Source: Alphaproteobacteria bacterium (GTDB lineage Bacteria; Pseudomonadota; Alphaproteobacteria; GCA-2731375). From it: a stretch of 63,208 nt of DNA. The notes under the pieces are model-generated. The model was not told the origin of the DNA. It saw only the letters and a list, made by a program, of their open reading frames with translations, and did no database searches. Position 1 is the stretch's first letter; every line of letters begins with the position of its first letter. This document shows positions 9,208 through 17,747 of the stretch, one piece after another. Location: positions 1-63,208 of the forward strand of contig JAJFGG010000064.1 in NCBI GenBank assembly GCA_021776235.1, read 5' to 3'. The position numbers and the translations under genes were made by a program.

Positions 9208-9900
9208 GTGAAACGGGAGGGATCTCGAGGTTTGATGGCATTTTGGGCCGATGTGGATACGGCCCATATCCTGCGCTATCAGGAATGGCATAATTGCGAA
9301 CATATCCCGGAGCGTGTTTCCATACCCGGTTTCAACGTCGGTCGACGCTATCGGGGCATCGCCCCGGCCCCGAATTTCCTGATGTTCTACGAAACTGACA
9401 GCGCGGCGGTCTTCGCCTCGGAGGCCTATATGGCGCGCCTGAACGACCCCACCCCGTGGACCCAGGAGTGTCTGAGCTATTTCGTTAACCCCATGCGCAA
9501 CATTTACAGCCTGCAGGCCGAAGCGGGCCAAGCGGCGCCCATGGAGGCGCCCTATATCCACCTTTTTCGCTTTAACATGGATGCAAAGGCGGTACCGTGG
9601 CTGAGTGCGGAATGGCTACCCGCCGTCACAGCCCTGGATGAAGTCCATCGGGGCCGGATCTATGCGGTGGATGAAGAGATCTCCTCGATCATGACATCGG
9701 AACGGCAAATCTATGGCGGTGGGCCCGGGCAGCAGAAATTTCTGGCCATGTTCGAAAGCAGCCAGCCCCATACCTCGCGGCTGCCTGCCTGGCAGCGGGC
9801 GGAAGCGGCCTGCCCGGACAGCGCCGAACAATTGGCCGCGCGCAGTGATGTCTTCATTGAAAGCTTTTGGCTTGAAATTGCGCTTTACGCCGACGTCTGA
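9208..9900 (+). CDS. Hypothetical protein, dimeric alpha/beta-barrel (EthD/DUF4286-like)
   Basis: A 230-residue protein of unknown function. The N-terminal part (MAFWADV...RYQEWHNCEHIPERVSIPGFNVGRRYRG) resembles ferredoxin-like dimeric alpha/beta-barrel proteins, in which an x-WH-x-EH-x-PER stretch is typical. A second, similar half may follow, since the length suits two such units. The GTG at 9208 has AAAGGTG upstream; the ATG at 9235 (MAFWADV), where family similarity starts, is a good alternative. No signal peptide or membrane segment. Its 3' end overlaps the converging crotonase gene by 16 bases. Confidence 0.6.
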   Translation: MKREGSRGLMAFWADVDTAHILRYQEWHNCEHIPERVSIPGFNVGRRYRGIAPAPNFLMFYETDSAAVFASEAYMARLNDPTPWTQECLSYFVNPMRNIYSLQAEAGQAAPMEAPYIHLFRFNMDAKAVPWLSAEWLPAVTALDEVHRGRIYAVDEEISSIMTSERQIYGGGPGQQKFLAMFESSQPHTSRLPAWQRAEAACPDSAEQLAARSDVFIESFWLEIALYADV

Positions 9901-10751
9901 CCATCGTCCAGCCATTCATTGAACCGGGCTTGACGCTTTTCCACGAAGGCAGCAACGCCGTCACGGGCATCAGGATGGTGATCGACCACTGCAGTCTTGG
10001 CGGCGATCTCGTCGCACGCCTGCTCGAACGTCAATTCGGCGGCATTGTAAATCGAGCGCTTTAACATCCGCATGGCAACTTGCGGTCCGTGCGCCAATTC
10101 CCGGGCCAGATCGCCCGCCGCCTGGGCCAGTTGATCGTCCGGCACGACTTCATGCACCAATCCCAGCGCGAATGCTTCCGCGGCAGCAACAATGCGTTTG
10201 CGCATGAGGAAATCCAGAGTCTTGGCCAGCCCCATATGCTGCACCAGCAGATGTTGGCCGCCCTCGTCGGGCAACAGGGCAAAGCGGAGGGTGGCGCTGC
10301 CCAAGCGGGCCGACTCCGCGGCAATGCGAAAATCACACGCCAGCGCCAGCGAAAAGCCGGTCTGAATGGCGACGCCGTTCAACGCCGCGATGGTGGGTTT
10401 ATCGATGATGCGGATGGTGCGGTTCAATTCCTGGCTGATCATGCGCAGGCCATCGTAGGTGCCGATGGCGTTGTCATGACCAGGGGGCATGGGCGGTACC
10501 AGGCCCGGTTCGGCCTTCAGCCCTTCGCTATAGGCCTTCAGATCGTCGCCGGCGCAAAAGGCCCGTCCCGTGCCGGTGAAGACAATGACACGCACAGCGT
10601 TGTCCATTTGCGCCTGGGTCAAGGTCTCGATCAGATCCCGCTTCACCGCCGAAGTCATACCGTTCAACCGCTCGGGCGTATTGAATGTAATCCAGGCGAT
10701 GCCCAGGCTTTCCACGCGGACCTCAAAGCCCCGAAATGTTCCCGTCTGCAT
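9885..10751 (-). CDS. Enoyl-CoA hydratase/isomerase family protein (crotonase fold)
   Basis: A 288-residue crotonase-superfamily enzyme acting on acyl-CoA thioesters. Visible: VIVFTGTGRAFCAGDDLKAY (first oxyanion-hole region) and IAALNGVAIQTGFSLALACDFRIA (second). In the second the usual NG-x-A-x-GGG reads NGVAIQTGFS, so the glycine-rich turn is altered and the exact reaction (hydratase, isomerase, hydrolase) cannot be inferred. It lies 27 bases after the YejA-like gene on the same strand and is probably the last gene of that operon. Confidence 0.85.
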   Translation of the reverse strand: MQTGTFRGFEVRVESLGIAWITFNTPERLNGMTSAVKRDLIETLTQAQMDNAVRVIVFTGTGRAFCAGDDLKAYSEGLKAEPGLVPPMPPGHDNAIGTYDGLRMISQELNRTIRIIDKPTIAALNGVAIQTGFSLALACDFRIAAESARLGSATLRFALLPDEGGQHLLVQHMGLAKTLDFLMRKRIVAAAEAFALGLVHEVVPDDQLAQAAGDLARELAHGPQVAMRMLKRSIYNAAELTFEQACDEIAAKTAVVDHHPDARDGVAAFVEKRQARFNEWLDDGQTSA

Positions 10752-10778
10752 GGTCCCCTCCCAAAGTCAGCTAATTGG

Positions 10779-12596
10779 TTACTTGCGATTTTGTTCAATT
10801 ATACCGGCCTTTACCGGGTCCTCCCACCAGGTTTCCTGACGATAGCCGTAGAGGGGCGTCACCGCGGGTCGGCCAAAGCGGTCCCACAGGGCAACCCGGT
10901 CCGATTTTAGGTGGAAAAGGGGAATGACATAATGGCCCCATTGCAACACCCGGTCCATGGCACGGACAGCGGCGACCAGACTGGCCCGGTCGGGAGCATC
11001 GGATATGGTGCCCACAAGGCTGTCGATGGCGGGTACCTGGATGCCGGCATAGTTGCGGCTGCCGTCCCGCTTGGCGGCGTCCGAGCCCCAATAAAACGCC
11101 TGCTCATTGCCGGGGGAAAGTGAGGGGTCCCATAAATTGATTATGACGTCAAAATCATAGGTGTTGATGCGCTGTTGATACTGCGCCGTATCCACCCTGC
11201 GGACGGCAACATCAATGCCCAGTTTGGCCAGATTACGGGCCAGGTGCAGGGCCAGTTTTTCGTTACTTCGGCGCAGCAACATGATTTCAAAGTGAAAGCG
11301 TTCGCCGCCGTTATCGTGCACCAGCTGCAGATTCTTAATGTGCCAGTCGGCCTCGGCCAGCAGCTTTCGGGCCGTGCGCAGATTACCACGCAACCGCCCG
11401 CTGCCGTCGGCCGTGGGCGGGACATAGGCTTGGGTAAAAATTTCCTCGGGCAGGCTACCGCGATAGGGTGTCAGCAAGCCCAGTTCAGCCTTTGAGGGCA
11501 AGCCCGTCGCTGCCAGTTCCGAATTCTCGAAATAGCTGCGGGTACGCCGATAGGCGCCATGGTAGAGGTTTCTGTTGAGCCATTTGAAATCCAGAGCATA
11601 GGCCATGGCGGCGCGAACCTTGGCCTCGCGGAACACCTCTCGCCTGCTATTCAGGGCAAAGGCGTACATCCCGGCCGGCCGGCCATGGCTGAATTCCAGC
11701 AGGCGGACCGCACCTTTGCGCCTAGCCGGGAAGTCATAGGCCTGGGCCCAGAGTTTGGGATCGGATTCGGGCCGCAGGTCGACTTTGCCTGCCTTGAAGG
11801 CCTCCAGCGCGGCACTGTCATCGCGGTAATAGTCATAGCGGACAATATCAAAGTTATATTGTCCTTTTTGCGCCAGCAGGTTCTCGGCCCAATGGTTTTT
11901 GATCCGCCGGTATTGGATGGAACGCCCCGGGTTAACTTTGTCCACTATATAGGGACCGCTGCCCATCACAGGGGTCAATGAAACCCGACCGAATTCCCGT
12001 TCTTGGAAGGAAGCCCGCGAGAGAATAGGCATCAGGCCCATGATCAGAGGTAGTTCCCGGTTGCGGTTGTCCTTGAAGCGAAAGGTCACGCTGCGGGGGC
12101 CGGGCCGTTCAATTGCGGCAACCTGGCCATAATAAAAGCGGTGGTTGGGTCGCCCCTCGGCGCGCAGGATCTCCAGGGAAAAGATCACGTCTTCGATGGT
12201 GATTTCACTGCCGTCGTGAAAACGGGCGCCGGGGCGCAGGCGAAAGGTCACCGAGGCGCGGTCGGGCGGCGTGGCGACATCCTCGGCGATCAGGGTGTAA
12301 AGCGTGAAGGGTTCGTCATAGGCGCGGGCCAGCAGGCTTTGATGGCTGAGCCGCCGGCCATCGGCGCGGGCCCCGCGAACAATGAAATGCTGCAGGGAAT
12401 CATAGCCGCCCACCCGTCCTAAAACCTGCCGTCCGCCCTTGGGTGCCTGCGGATTGACATAGCGGAAATGAGCCTCATGTGGGCCGTATTTGGCCGCACC
12501 ATGCATCGCGATGGAGGGCGCCGCCGCAAGGCCGCCGCAACTTAAGCAGGTCAGGGCCACGAAGGGAAACATCAGCGCCATACCGCAATTCTTCAT
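10779..12596 (-). CDS. YejA-like extracellular solute-binding protein, family 5
   Basis: 605 residues from the ATG at 12596 (MKNCGMALMFPF). An upstream-extended frame runs through the MFS gene, but this ATG overlaps that gene's stop by one base (TGATG) and begins a signal peptide ending about LAAA-PS. The mature start (MHGAAKYG...HFRYVNPQAPKGG) is diagnostic of the YejA branch of peptide-binding proteins, with the SBP_bac_5 core (TFRLRPGARFHDG, then ...PRSVTFRFKD). These proteins bind oligopeptides or peptide-like compounds in the periplasm and feed ABC importers, but no yejBEF-type permease or ATPase is in the window. Confidence 0.88.
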   Translation of the reverse strand: MKNCGMALMFPFVALTCLSCGGLAAAPSIAMHGAAKYGPHEAHFRYVNPQAPKGGRQVLGRVGGYDSLQHFIVRGARADGRRLSHQSLLARAYDEPFTLYTLIAEDVATPPDRASVTFRLRPGARFHDGSEITIEDVIFSLEILRAEGRPNHRFYYGQVAAIERPGPRSVTFRFKDNRNRELPLIMGLMPILSRASFQEREFGRVSLTPVMGSGPYIVDKVNPGRSIQYRRIKNHWAENLLAQKGQYNFDIVRYDYYRDDSAALEAFKAGKVDLRPESDPKLWAQAYDFPARRKGAVRLLEFSHGRPAGMYAFALNSRREVFREAKVRAAMAYALDFKWLNRNLYHGAYRRTRSYFENSELAATGLPSKAELGLLTPYRGSLPEEIFTQAYVPPTADGSGRLRGNLRTARKLLAEADWHIKNLQLVHDNGGERFHFEIMLLRRSNEKLALHLARNLAKLGIDVAVRRVDTAQYQQRINTYDFDVIINLWDPSLSPGNEQAFYWGSDAAKRDGSRNYAGIQVPAIDSLVGTISDAPDRASLVAAVRAMDRVLQWGHYVIPLFHLKSDRVALWDRFGRPAVTPLYGYRQETWWEDPVKAGIIEQNRK

Positions 12597-13762
12597 CAAA
12601 TTCGCCGCCGTTGAAACGTCAGGGACATCCAGGCCGCCGCCACGACCACGGGGAGCATGATAAAGCCCCCCATCAACATGGGCCAGTTTGGCCCCAGGTG
12701 GGTGAACAATAGACCGGCCAGCGGCGGGCTGGTGATCCGGCCAACGGCCAGCACACTGTTGGCGGTCCCCATCACCGTACCTTGATGAGCCCCGCCGGAG
12801 CGCTGCGAAATCATTGCCGTCAGGGTGGGATGGCAGAATGATGTACCCATGCAGAGCAACAATACATCGCCGGCAAAGGCCATGATGCCATTGACCCAAG
12901 GCACCAGCAACAGACCCGCGCTAAGGGCCGAGGCGCCAAGCAATAGAACTCGTGGCTCGCCAAAATGCCGGGTCATGGGGCCGACGAGACCGCCCTGGAG
13001 GATCGCGACCAGGATTCCGATATAGACGTAGCCGAAGCTGACCTCGCGGGCGCTCCAGCCGAACCGGGCCTGACACCAAAGAGGGAAAAGGACCATCAGG
13101 GCGGTAAAGGCGAAGCTGACCACGAAATTCAGGCCAATGATGCCGGGAATTCCGTTACTACCGACGGCCGTCAGCAATTGCCGAAAACCGACCGGGCCGG
13201 ACCGTCCCGCCCTGTGTCCGGGCGGTTCACGCAGCAAGACCAGGCCAAGCAGCGCGGCGGCGCCCGAAATGCCGGCGGCGGCCAGGCAGGGCAGGGCGAA
13301 ATCCGCGGCGCCGGGCTGCACGCCGATTAACAGCCCGCCCAGTGCCGGGCCGACCACAAAGCCGAGGCCAAAAGCAGCGCCCAGCCGGCCCATGGCGCCG
13401 GCGCGGTCATCGTCGGTGGAGATGTCCGCCATAAAGGCCTGGGCGACCGCTATATTTCCGGCCATGGCACCGCTAAGCAAGCGGGCCATGAACAGGCCGG
13501 CAAGGCTGCTGGCCATGCCGAACCAGACATAGGCCAGGGCGCCGCCGGTCAGGGTCAACAGCAATATCGATTTGCGTCCATAACGGTCGCTGAGCCGGCC
13601 CCAGAGCGGCGCCGAGATGATTTGCATTGCCGAATAGGCCGTCACCAGCAAGGTGATTTGCACCGGCGTTGCGTCAAAGACCTGGGCATAGAAGGGCAGG
13701 ATTGGCAGGATGATGCCAAAGCCGACCAAATCGACGAAAACCGTCAACAACAGGACAAACAT
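12596..13762 (-). CDS. MFS transporter, DHA1/TetA-like
   Basis: A 388-residue major facilitator with about 12 hydrophobic segments. The N-terminus VDLVGFGIILPILPFYAQ, the loop 2-3 motif GRLSDRYGRKSILL and GLGFVVGPALGGLL in TM5 place it with the TetA-like drug:proton antiporters (DHA1). The substrate is unknown. It lies 29 bases after the D-threonine-aldolase-like gene and overlaps the YejA-like gene by one base. A role in exporting or importing the metabolite handled by those proteins is plausible; antibiotic resistance should not be assumed. Confidence 0.88.
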   Translation of the reverse strand: MFVLLLTVFVDLVGFGIILPILPFYAQVFDATPVQITLLVTAYSAMQIISAPLWGRLSDRYGRKSILLLTLTGGALAYVWFGMASSLAGLFMARLLSGAMAGNIAVAQAFMADISTDDDRAGAMGRLGAAFGLGFVVGPALGGLLIGVQPGAADFALPCLAAAGISGAAALLGLVLLREPPGHRAGRSGPVGFRQLLTAVGSNGIPGIIGLNFVVSFAFTALMVLFPLWCQARFGWSAREVSFGYVYIGILVAILQGGLVGPMTRHFGEPRVLLLGASALSAGLLLVPWVNGIMAFAGDVLLLCMGTSFCHPTLTAMISQRSGGAHQGTVMGTANSVLAVGRITSPPLAGLLFTHLGPNWPMLMGGFIMLPVVVAAAWMSLTFQRRRI

Positions 13763-13791
13763 GCCGGCACCCTCTGAGGATCGGACCGGTC

Positions 13792-14931
13792 TTAGCTGTT
13801 GCCGCGCGCCGCCACCGGCCAGATATCCACGAGGTCGTCACCACGCACCACGTGATAGACGTTGTATAAGTTGACGTTGGGGTCGCAATGCGGCGTCACG
13901 CACTCCACCTTGGCGCCCAGGGCCAGGCTGTCGGAAGCATCGGCGAAATCTATGGCGCCGTGCTCGTCGCCCATGTAGCGGTAGGCGGCCCCGGACGGCG
14001 CGCCGCGTGCAATAATGGGAAAAGGCCCATCGGTAGCGAAGGATTTCAAACCCGCATCGGTGACGGCGTATGCGGGATGATTGATATTGACCACGCTGGT
14101 CTGGACGAAAAGCGCCGTACCATAGGGCTGCGCGCCCGTGGAGGTTTGCTGAACGCTAAGGTACTGCACATCCATGAACAGATAAGAACCGACCTGAAAC
14201 TCGCCGAACATGCCATATTCGGCGTCCATGCGATGGGTCCCGGTGCCGCCGCCCGTGACAACCGTCGGCGGCAGGTTGGCCTTGACCAGGGCATCGACCA
14301 TGCCTTTCAGATCCTTGGTATCGCCATCCAGGCGTTGCCGCCGCGCGCCGAGGTCGTCCACATGCTGCAAATGCCCCATGTAGCCCTGGACACCGCCATA
14401 TTTCAGACACGGATGCGCCGTAATCTGACCAGCCAGTTCAATGGCGGCCTGCGCCGACGGCGTACCCGTTCGCCCCAAACCCACATCCAGATCGACAAAT
14501 ACCTCCAACTCGACGCCCAGATCGGCCGCCGCTGCGCCATAGGCGGAAACCAGATCAGGGTGGTCCGCGACTACGGCGATTTCTGCGCCATCCTTGGCCA
14601 ATTGTGCCACCATCGGGGCCTTGCCGGGAGCCAGGGGCGTGGTAATCAGCAGGCCGGGAATATTGTGGGCAGCCATGACCTGAGCCTCCCGCAACGAGGC
14701 ACAGCAGAGGCCCACCGCGCCGGCGGCAACTTGGCGGCGGGCGATATCCGGCGACTTATGGGATTTTCCGTGCGGCCGCAGGGCATATCCGCCCTGCCGG
14801 GCCCAATCCGCCATGGCGGCGATATTGGCCTCCAAAACGTCCAGGTCCAGGATCAACGCCGGCGTCAACAGATCCCACCGGGAACCGGGCTGTCCGACGA
14901 ACTTACTGTTCAGCGATTCTGGTAGGGGCAA
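13792..14931 (-). CDS. D-threonine aldolase / D-3-hydroxyaspartate dehydratase-like PLP enzyme
   Basis: A fold-type III PLP enzyme (alanine-racemase N-terminal barrel plus the D-serine dehydratase-like domain). TPALILDLDVLEANIA and LRPHGKSHKSPDIA hold the PLP lysine. The C-terminal domain has DEHG and PHCDP, the metal-binding His/Cys pair of the D-threonine aldolase family. I prefer a TTG start at 14931: AGGAG lies 6 bases before it. The ATG at 14982 sits inside a perfect inverted repeat and has no Shine-Dalgarno. From TTG the product is 379 residues. Likely substrates are D-beta-hydroxy amino acids; not resolvable further. Confidence 0.85.
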   Translation of the reverse strand: MPLPESLNSKFVGQPGSRWDLLTPALILDLDVLEANIAAMADWARQGGYALRPHGKSHKSPDIARRQVAAGAVGLCCASLREAQVMAAHNIPGLLITTPLAPGKAPMVAQLAKDGAEIAVVADHPDLVSAYGAAAADLGVELEVFVDLDVGLGRTGTPSAQAAIELAGQITAHPCLKYGGVQGYMGHLQHVDDLGARRQRLDGDTKDLKGMVDALVKANLPPTVVTGGGTGTHRMDAEYGMFGEFQVGSYLFMDVQYLSVQQTSTGAQPYGTALFVQTSVVNINHPAYAVTDAGLKSFATDGPFPIIARGAPSGAAYRYMGDEHGAIDFADASDSLALGAKVECVTPHCDPNVNLYNVYHVVRGDDLVDIWPVAARGNS

Positions 14932-14967
14932 TGCCGTCTCCTGTTGGAATTTGAACTGGCCTTCGAA

Positions 14968-14983
14968 GATGTGATACCACATC
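14968..14983. promoter_or_regulatory. Candidate operator: perfect inverted repeat GATGTG-N4-CACATC
   Basis: A 16-bp palindrome with 6-bp arms and a 4-base centre. It lies in the divergent region between the D-threonine-aldolase-like operon and the enolase-superfamily gene, about 37 bases before the preferred TTG start. Its form suits a dimeric regulator such as a GntR protein, but no regulator gene is nearby. Confidence 0.4.
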
Positions 14984-15170
14984 CAGCGTATCTTGCGTCG
15001 GCTACTTGATCACTTCGAGGCTTGGTTTCTTTCCCCAACAGGTGCCGGCGGGCCGCCGTCGACCGGGCGAAAATTAACCAAGGAATGGCGCCTCAATCAC
15101 GTCGCATGGTTGTTCTGACACCCCGCCACCCTGGGCCGGGCGGCAATCATTTTGGGAGGAATGAGGAAAA

Positions 15171-16379
15171 ATGAAAGTCACCGCAATCGAGACCATCCGG
15201 TTGGAGACGTTTCCCAATCTTCTTTGGGTGCAGGTGCACACCGACGAAGGATTGACCGGTCTGGGCGAGATATTTTATGGCGTGCCTTCGGCCGAGGCGC
15301 ATATTCATGGATTCGTAGCCGCGCATTTACTGGGCCAGGATCCGTTGCGCATTGACTATCATTCCAAGGCATTGACCGGTTATATCGGCTTCACGGGTTC
15401 TGGCGCGGAAGTGCGGGGCAACTCCGGCGTGGACATTGCCCTGTGGGACATTTGGGGCCAGGCCACCAACCAGCCGATCTATCAGTTGCTGGGCGGGGCC
15501 AGCCGGGATTCAATCCGGGTTTATAACACCTGCGCCGGCTATCAATATGTCCGCGATCAGGTCAAGCAAAGCACCGATAGCTTCAACCTGCCCGGCAACA
15601 GGCCCGAGGGGCCGTACGAGGATCTGCAGGGGTTTCTGCATAACGCCGATGAACTGGCCCAGAGCCTGTTGGATATGGGCATTACCGGCATGAAGATATG
15701 GCCGTTCGACTACGCGGCGGAAGCATCCGGCGGCCATTATATATCGCCAGCGGAGCTGGACAGGGCATTGGAGCCCTTCCGCAAAATCCGTGATTCGGTT
15801 GGCTCGAAAATGGATATCATGGTCGAATTGCATGCCTTTTGGGATTTGCCTCAGGCCAAGAAGATCGCCCGCGCACTGGAACCGTTCGAGCCGTTCTGGT
15901 TTGAAGATCCCATCAAGATGAGCAATTTGCGCAGCCTGAAGGAGTTCAAGGAATCAACGCGTATACCAACCACCGCTTCAGAGACCATTGGCATGCGCGG
16001 CGAATTTCGTGAATTGCTGGAACTACAGGCTTGCGATTTCGTCATGTATGATCTGAGCTGGTGCGGCGGCCTGTCCGAGGCCCGCAAGATTGCTGCCATG
16101 GCCGAGGCCTGGCACCGACCGGTCGCGCCGCACGATTGCACCGGCCCGGTCCTACTGACCGCTTCGGTGCATCATTCCATCAACGCCACCAATGCGCTGG
16201 TCCAGGAAATGGTGCGGGCGTTCTATTACGGCTGGTATCAGGAACTGGTCACGGCGTTGCCACCGGTCGAAAATGGCATGATAAGGCCGCCCGACGGTCC
16301 CGGCCTGGGCACCAAACTGCAGCCCGGCGTTTTCAAGCGCCCGGATTGTCACATCAGGCGGAGCAATCTGGGTGACTGA
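15171..16379 (+). CDS. Mandelate racemase/muconate-lactonizing (enolase superfamily) enzyme, probable sugar-acid dehydratase
   Basis: 402 residues, starting at the second of two ATGs after GGGAGGAATGAGG. Capping domain first, then the barrel with metal ligands E219, E245 and E271, spaced 26 and 26 as in mannonate and galactonate dehydratases. H221 (VELHAFW) and H321 (APHDCTGP) match the acid/base histidines of those enzymes; K175 in MKIWPFD is an extra candidate. It abstracts a proton alpha to a carboxylate. The substrate (a hydroxy or sugar acid) cannot be fixed. Divergent from the D-threonine-aldolase-like operon; its stop directly abuts that of the converging MFS gene. Confidence 0.85.
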   Translation: MKVTAIETIRLETFPNLLWVQVHTDEGLTGLGEIFYGVPSAEAHIHGFVAAHLLGQDPLRIDYHSKALTGYIGFTGSGAEVRGNSGVDIALWDIWGQATNQPIYQLLGGASRDSIRVYNTCAGYQYVRDQVKQSTDSFNLPGNRPEGPYEDLQGFLHNADELAQSLLDMGITGMKIWPFDYAAEASGGHYISPAELDRALEPFRKIRDSVGSKMDIMVELHAFWDLPQAKKIARALEPFEPFWFEDPIKMSNLRSLKEFKESTRIPTTASETIGMRGEFRELLELQACDFVMYDLSWCGGLSEARKIAAMAEAWHRPVAPHDCTGPVLLTASVHHSINATNALVQEMVRAFYYGWYQELVTALPPVENGMIRPPDGPGLGTKLQPGVFKRPDCHIRRSNLGD

Positions 16380-17597
16380 TTATGCCGCAACGACCTGGCG
16401 CCGTACTTGCATGACGGTAAGGGTCGTCACCGCGAGGAAGGCGGCGGCGGAATAGAAAACGGCTTCCGGATGCCCCTGGTCCAAGGCCCAGCCCATGGCC
16501 AGGGGGATCAGCGATGATCCAAGGTCGAGTCCGGAATACACGAAACCGAAGACCCGGCCGGAAGCCCCCTTGGGTGTCGCCGCGCGCACCAACATGTCCC
16601 GCGAGGGCGTCGTGGTGCCAGATGCCAAGCCGGCGGCGACCAGCATGACCAGAAGCATGGTCGGGCCCAGATCATTGGTTGCAATGTACAGCATGAATAG
16701 GGCCGCGGTGATCATGCCCGCGATGGCGATGCGGTCATGCCGCGCGGTGCGGTCAGCCGCGATGCCGCCGATAAAAATACCGGCCGCCGTGCCCAGCAGA
16801 AAGCCGGTTACATTGCGGCTTGCCTCGCCCAGGCTGAGCTCAAACAGGGCAACCATGGCCGGAATGCCAAAATTCTGGATGCCGATCAGCGCCGCTGACA
16901 AAAAGGCAAAATACAGGAAGCACGAGATTATGGTGGTCGAGAACAACAGGCGGACGTTTTCGGCAAATCGGCCGACAGGGACATGCCCGGCGGTGGCTGC
17001 GACAGCAGCCGCCGGTTGATCTTCCAGATCGGCGCCCCAGATCAAAAAGGCCGCGACGATGGATAGACCGATCAGCCCGGCACAAATAATTGCAACGCGC
17101 CAATCCCAGATTTGCGCCAACGTGATCATCAAGGTCGGCGCAGCGGCCCAGCCCAGGTTGCCGCAAAGCGCATGGGTGGCATAGCCCCTGCCCAGGCGAT
17201 GCACACTGACTTTCGAGGTCAGGATAGACAGATCGGCCGGATGGAAAACGCTATTGCCCAGGCCGGCCAAAATGGACAGGGGCAGCAGCATCCAATAGTT
17301 CTCCGCCAGGCCAAAGGCCAGGGTCGCCAGTGACAGCAGGGTCAATCCGGCCAAGAGGATACGGCGGGCGCCAAAACGGTCGACCAGAAAGCCGGCTATT
17401 GTCTGGGACAGGCCCGAGGCTCCGTACAACAGGGCCGTCAACAGTCCCAGGGCGGTAAAAGACACCTGAAACTCGTCATGCAGAAACAGGAACAGGGAGG
17501 GCAAAACCAACTGAAAAAAATGGCTGGCCCAATGGGCGGCGCCCACCAGGCCCATGACTCTAACGTCACGGCCAAGGGATGTTGCGGCAGCGGTCAT
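16380..17597 (-). CDS. MFS transporter, fosmidomycin-resistance (Fsr)-like family
   Basis: 405 residues from the ATG at 17597 (MTAAATSLGRDVRV), which has AAGG 5 bases upstream; an ATG 27 codons earlier is possible but adds a non-membrane leader. About 12 membrane segments. The stretch GNSVFHPADLSIL then GRGYATHALCGNLGWAAAP is characteristic of the Fsr branch of MFS. The DRFGARRILL motif follows TM2. It converges on the enolase-superfamily gene with no intergenic base, so a functional link is possible but unproven. Confidence 0.85.
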   Translation of the reverse strand: MTAAATSLGRDVRVMGLVGAAHWASHFFQLVLPSLFLFLHDEFQVSFTALGLLTALLYGASGLSQTIAGFLVDRFGARRILLAGLTLLSLATLAFGLAENYWMLLPLSILAGLGNSVFHPADLSILTSKVSVHRLGRGYATHALCGNLGWAAAPTLMITLAQIWDWRVAIICAGLIGLSIVAAFLIWGADLEDQPAAAVAATAGHVPVGRFAENVRLLFSTTIISCFLYFAFLSAALIGIQNFGIPAMVALFELSLGEASRNVTGFLLGTAAGIFIGGIAADRTARHDRIAIAGMITAALFMLYIATNDLGPTMLLVMLVAAGLASGTTTPSRDMLVRAATPKGASGRVFGFVYSGLDLGSSLIPLAMGWALDQGHPEAVFYSAAAFLAVTTLTVMQVRRQVVAA

Positions 17598-17747
17598 GGA
17601 AACCTTAGACCAGACGGCGGAGACAGGGTCAACCTGGACGGCGTCCTCTATAACTGGTCGTTTGATTGCCACCAGCAATGGGACATCCGGAAGGTCGCTC
17701 GTCGGTTGCGATGCAGCAATGCCCGTTAGGGCGATTCGTGATAGTTA

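Noticed and set aside
12596-13762. Tetracycline resistance gene
   Set aside because: The TetA-like likeness is at the DHA1 superfamily level only, and the operon context is metabolic.
13888-14925. Long open frame of 345 codons on the plus strand
   Set aside because: It is the complement of the D-threonine-aldolase-like gene, whose family motifs are plain. Its own translation has no recognisable domain.
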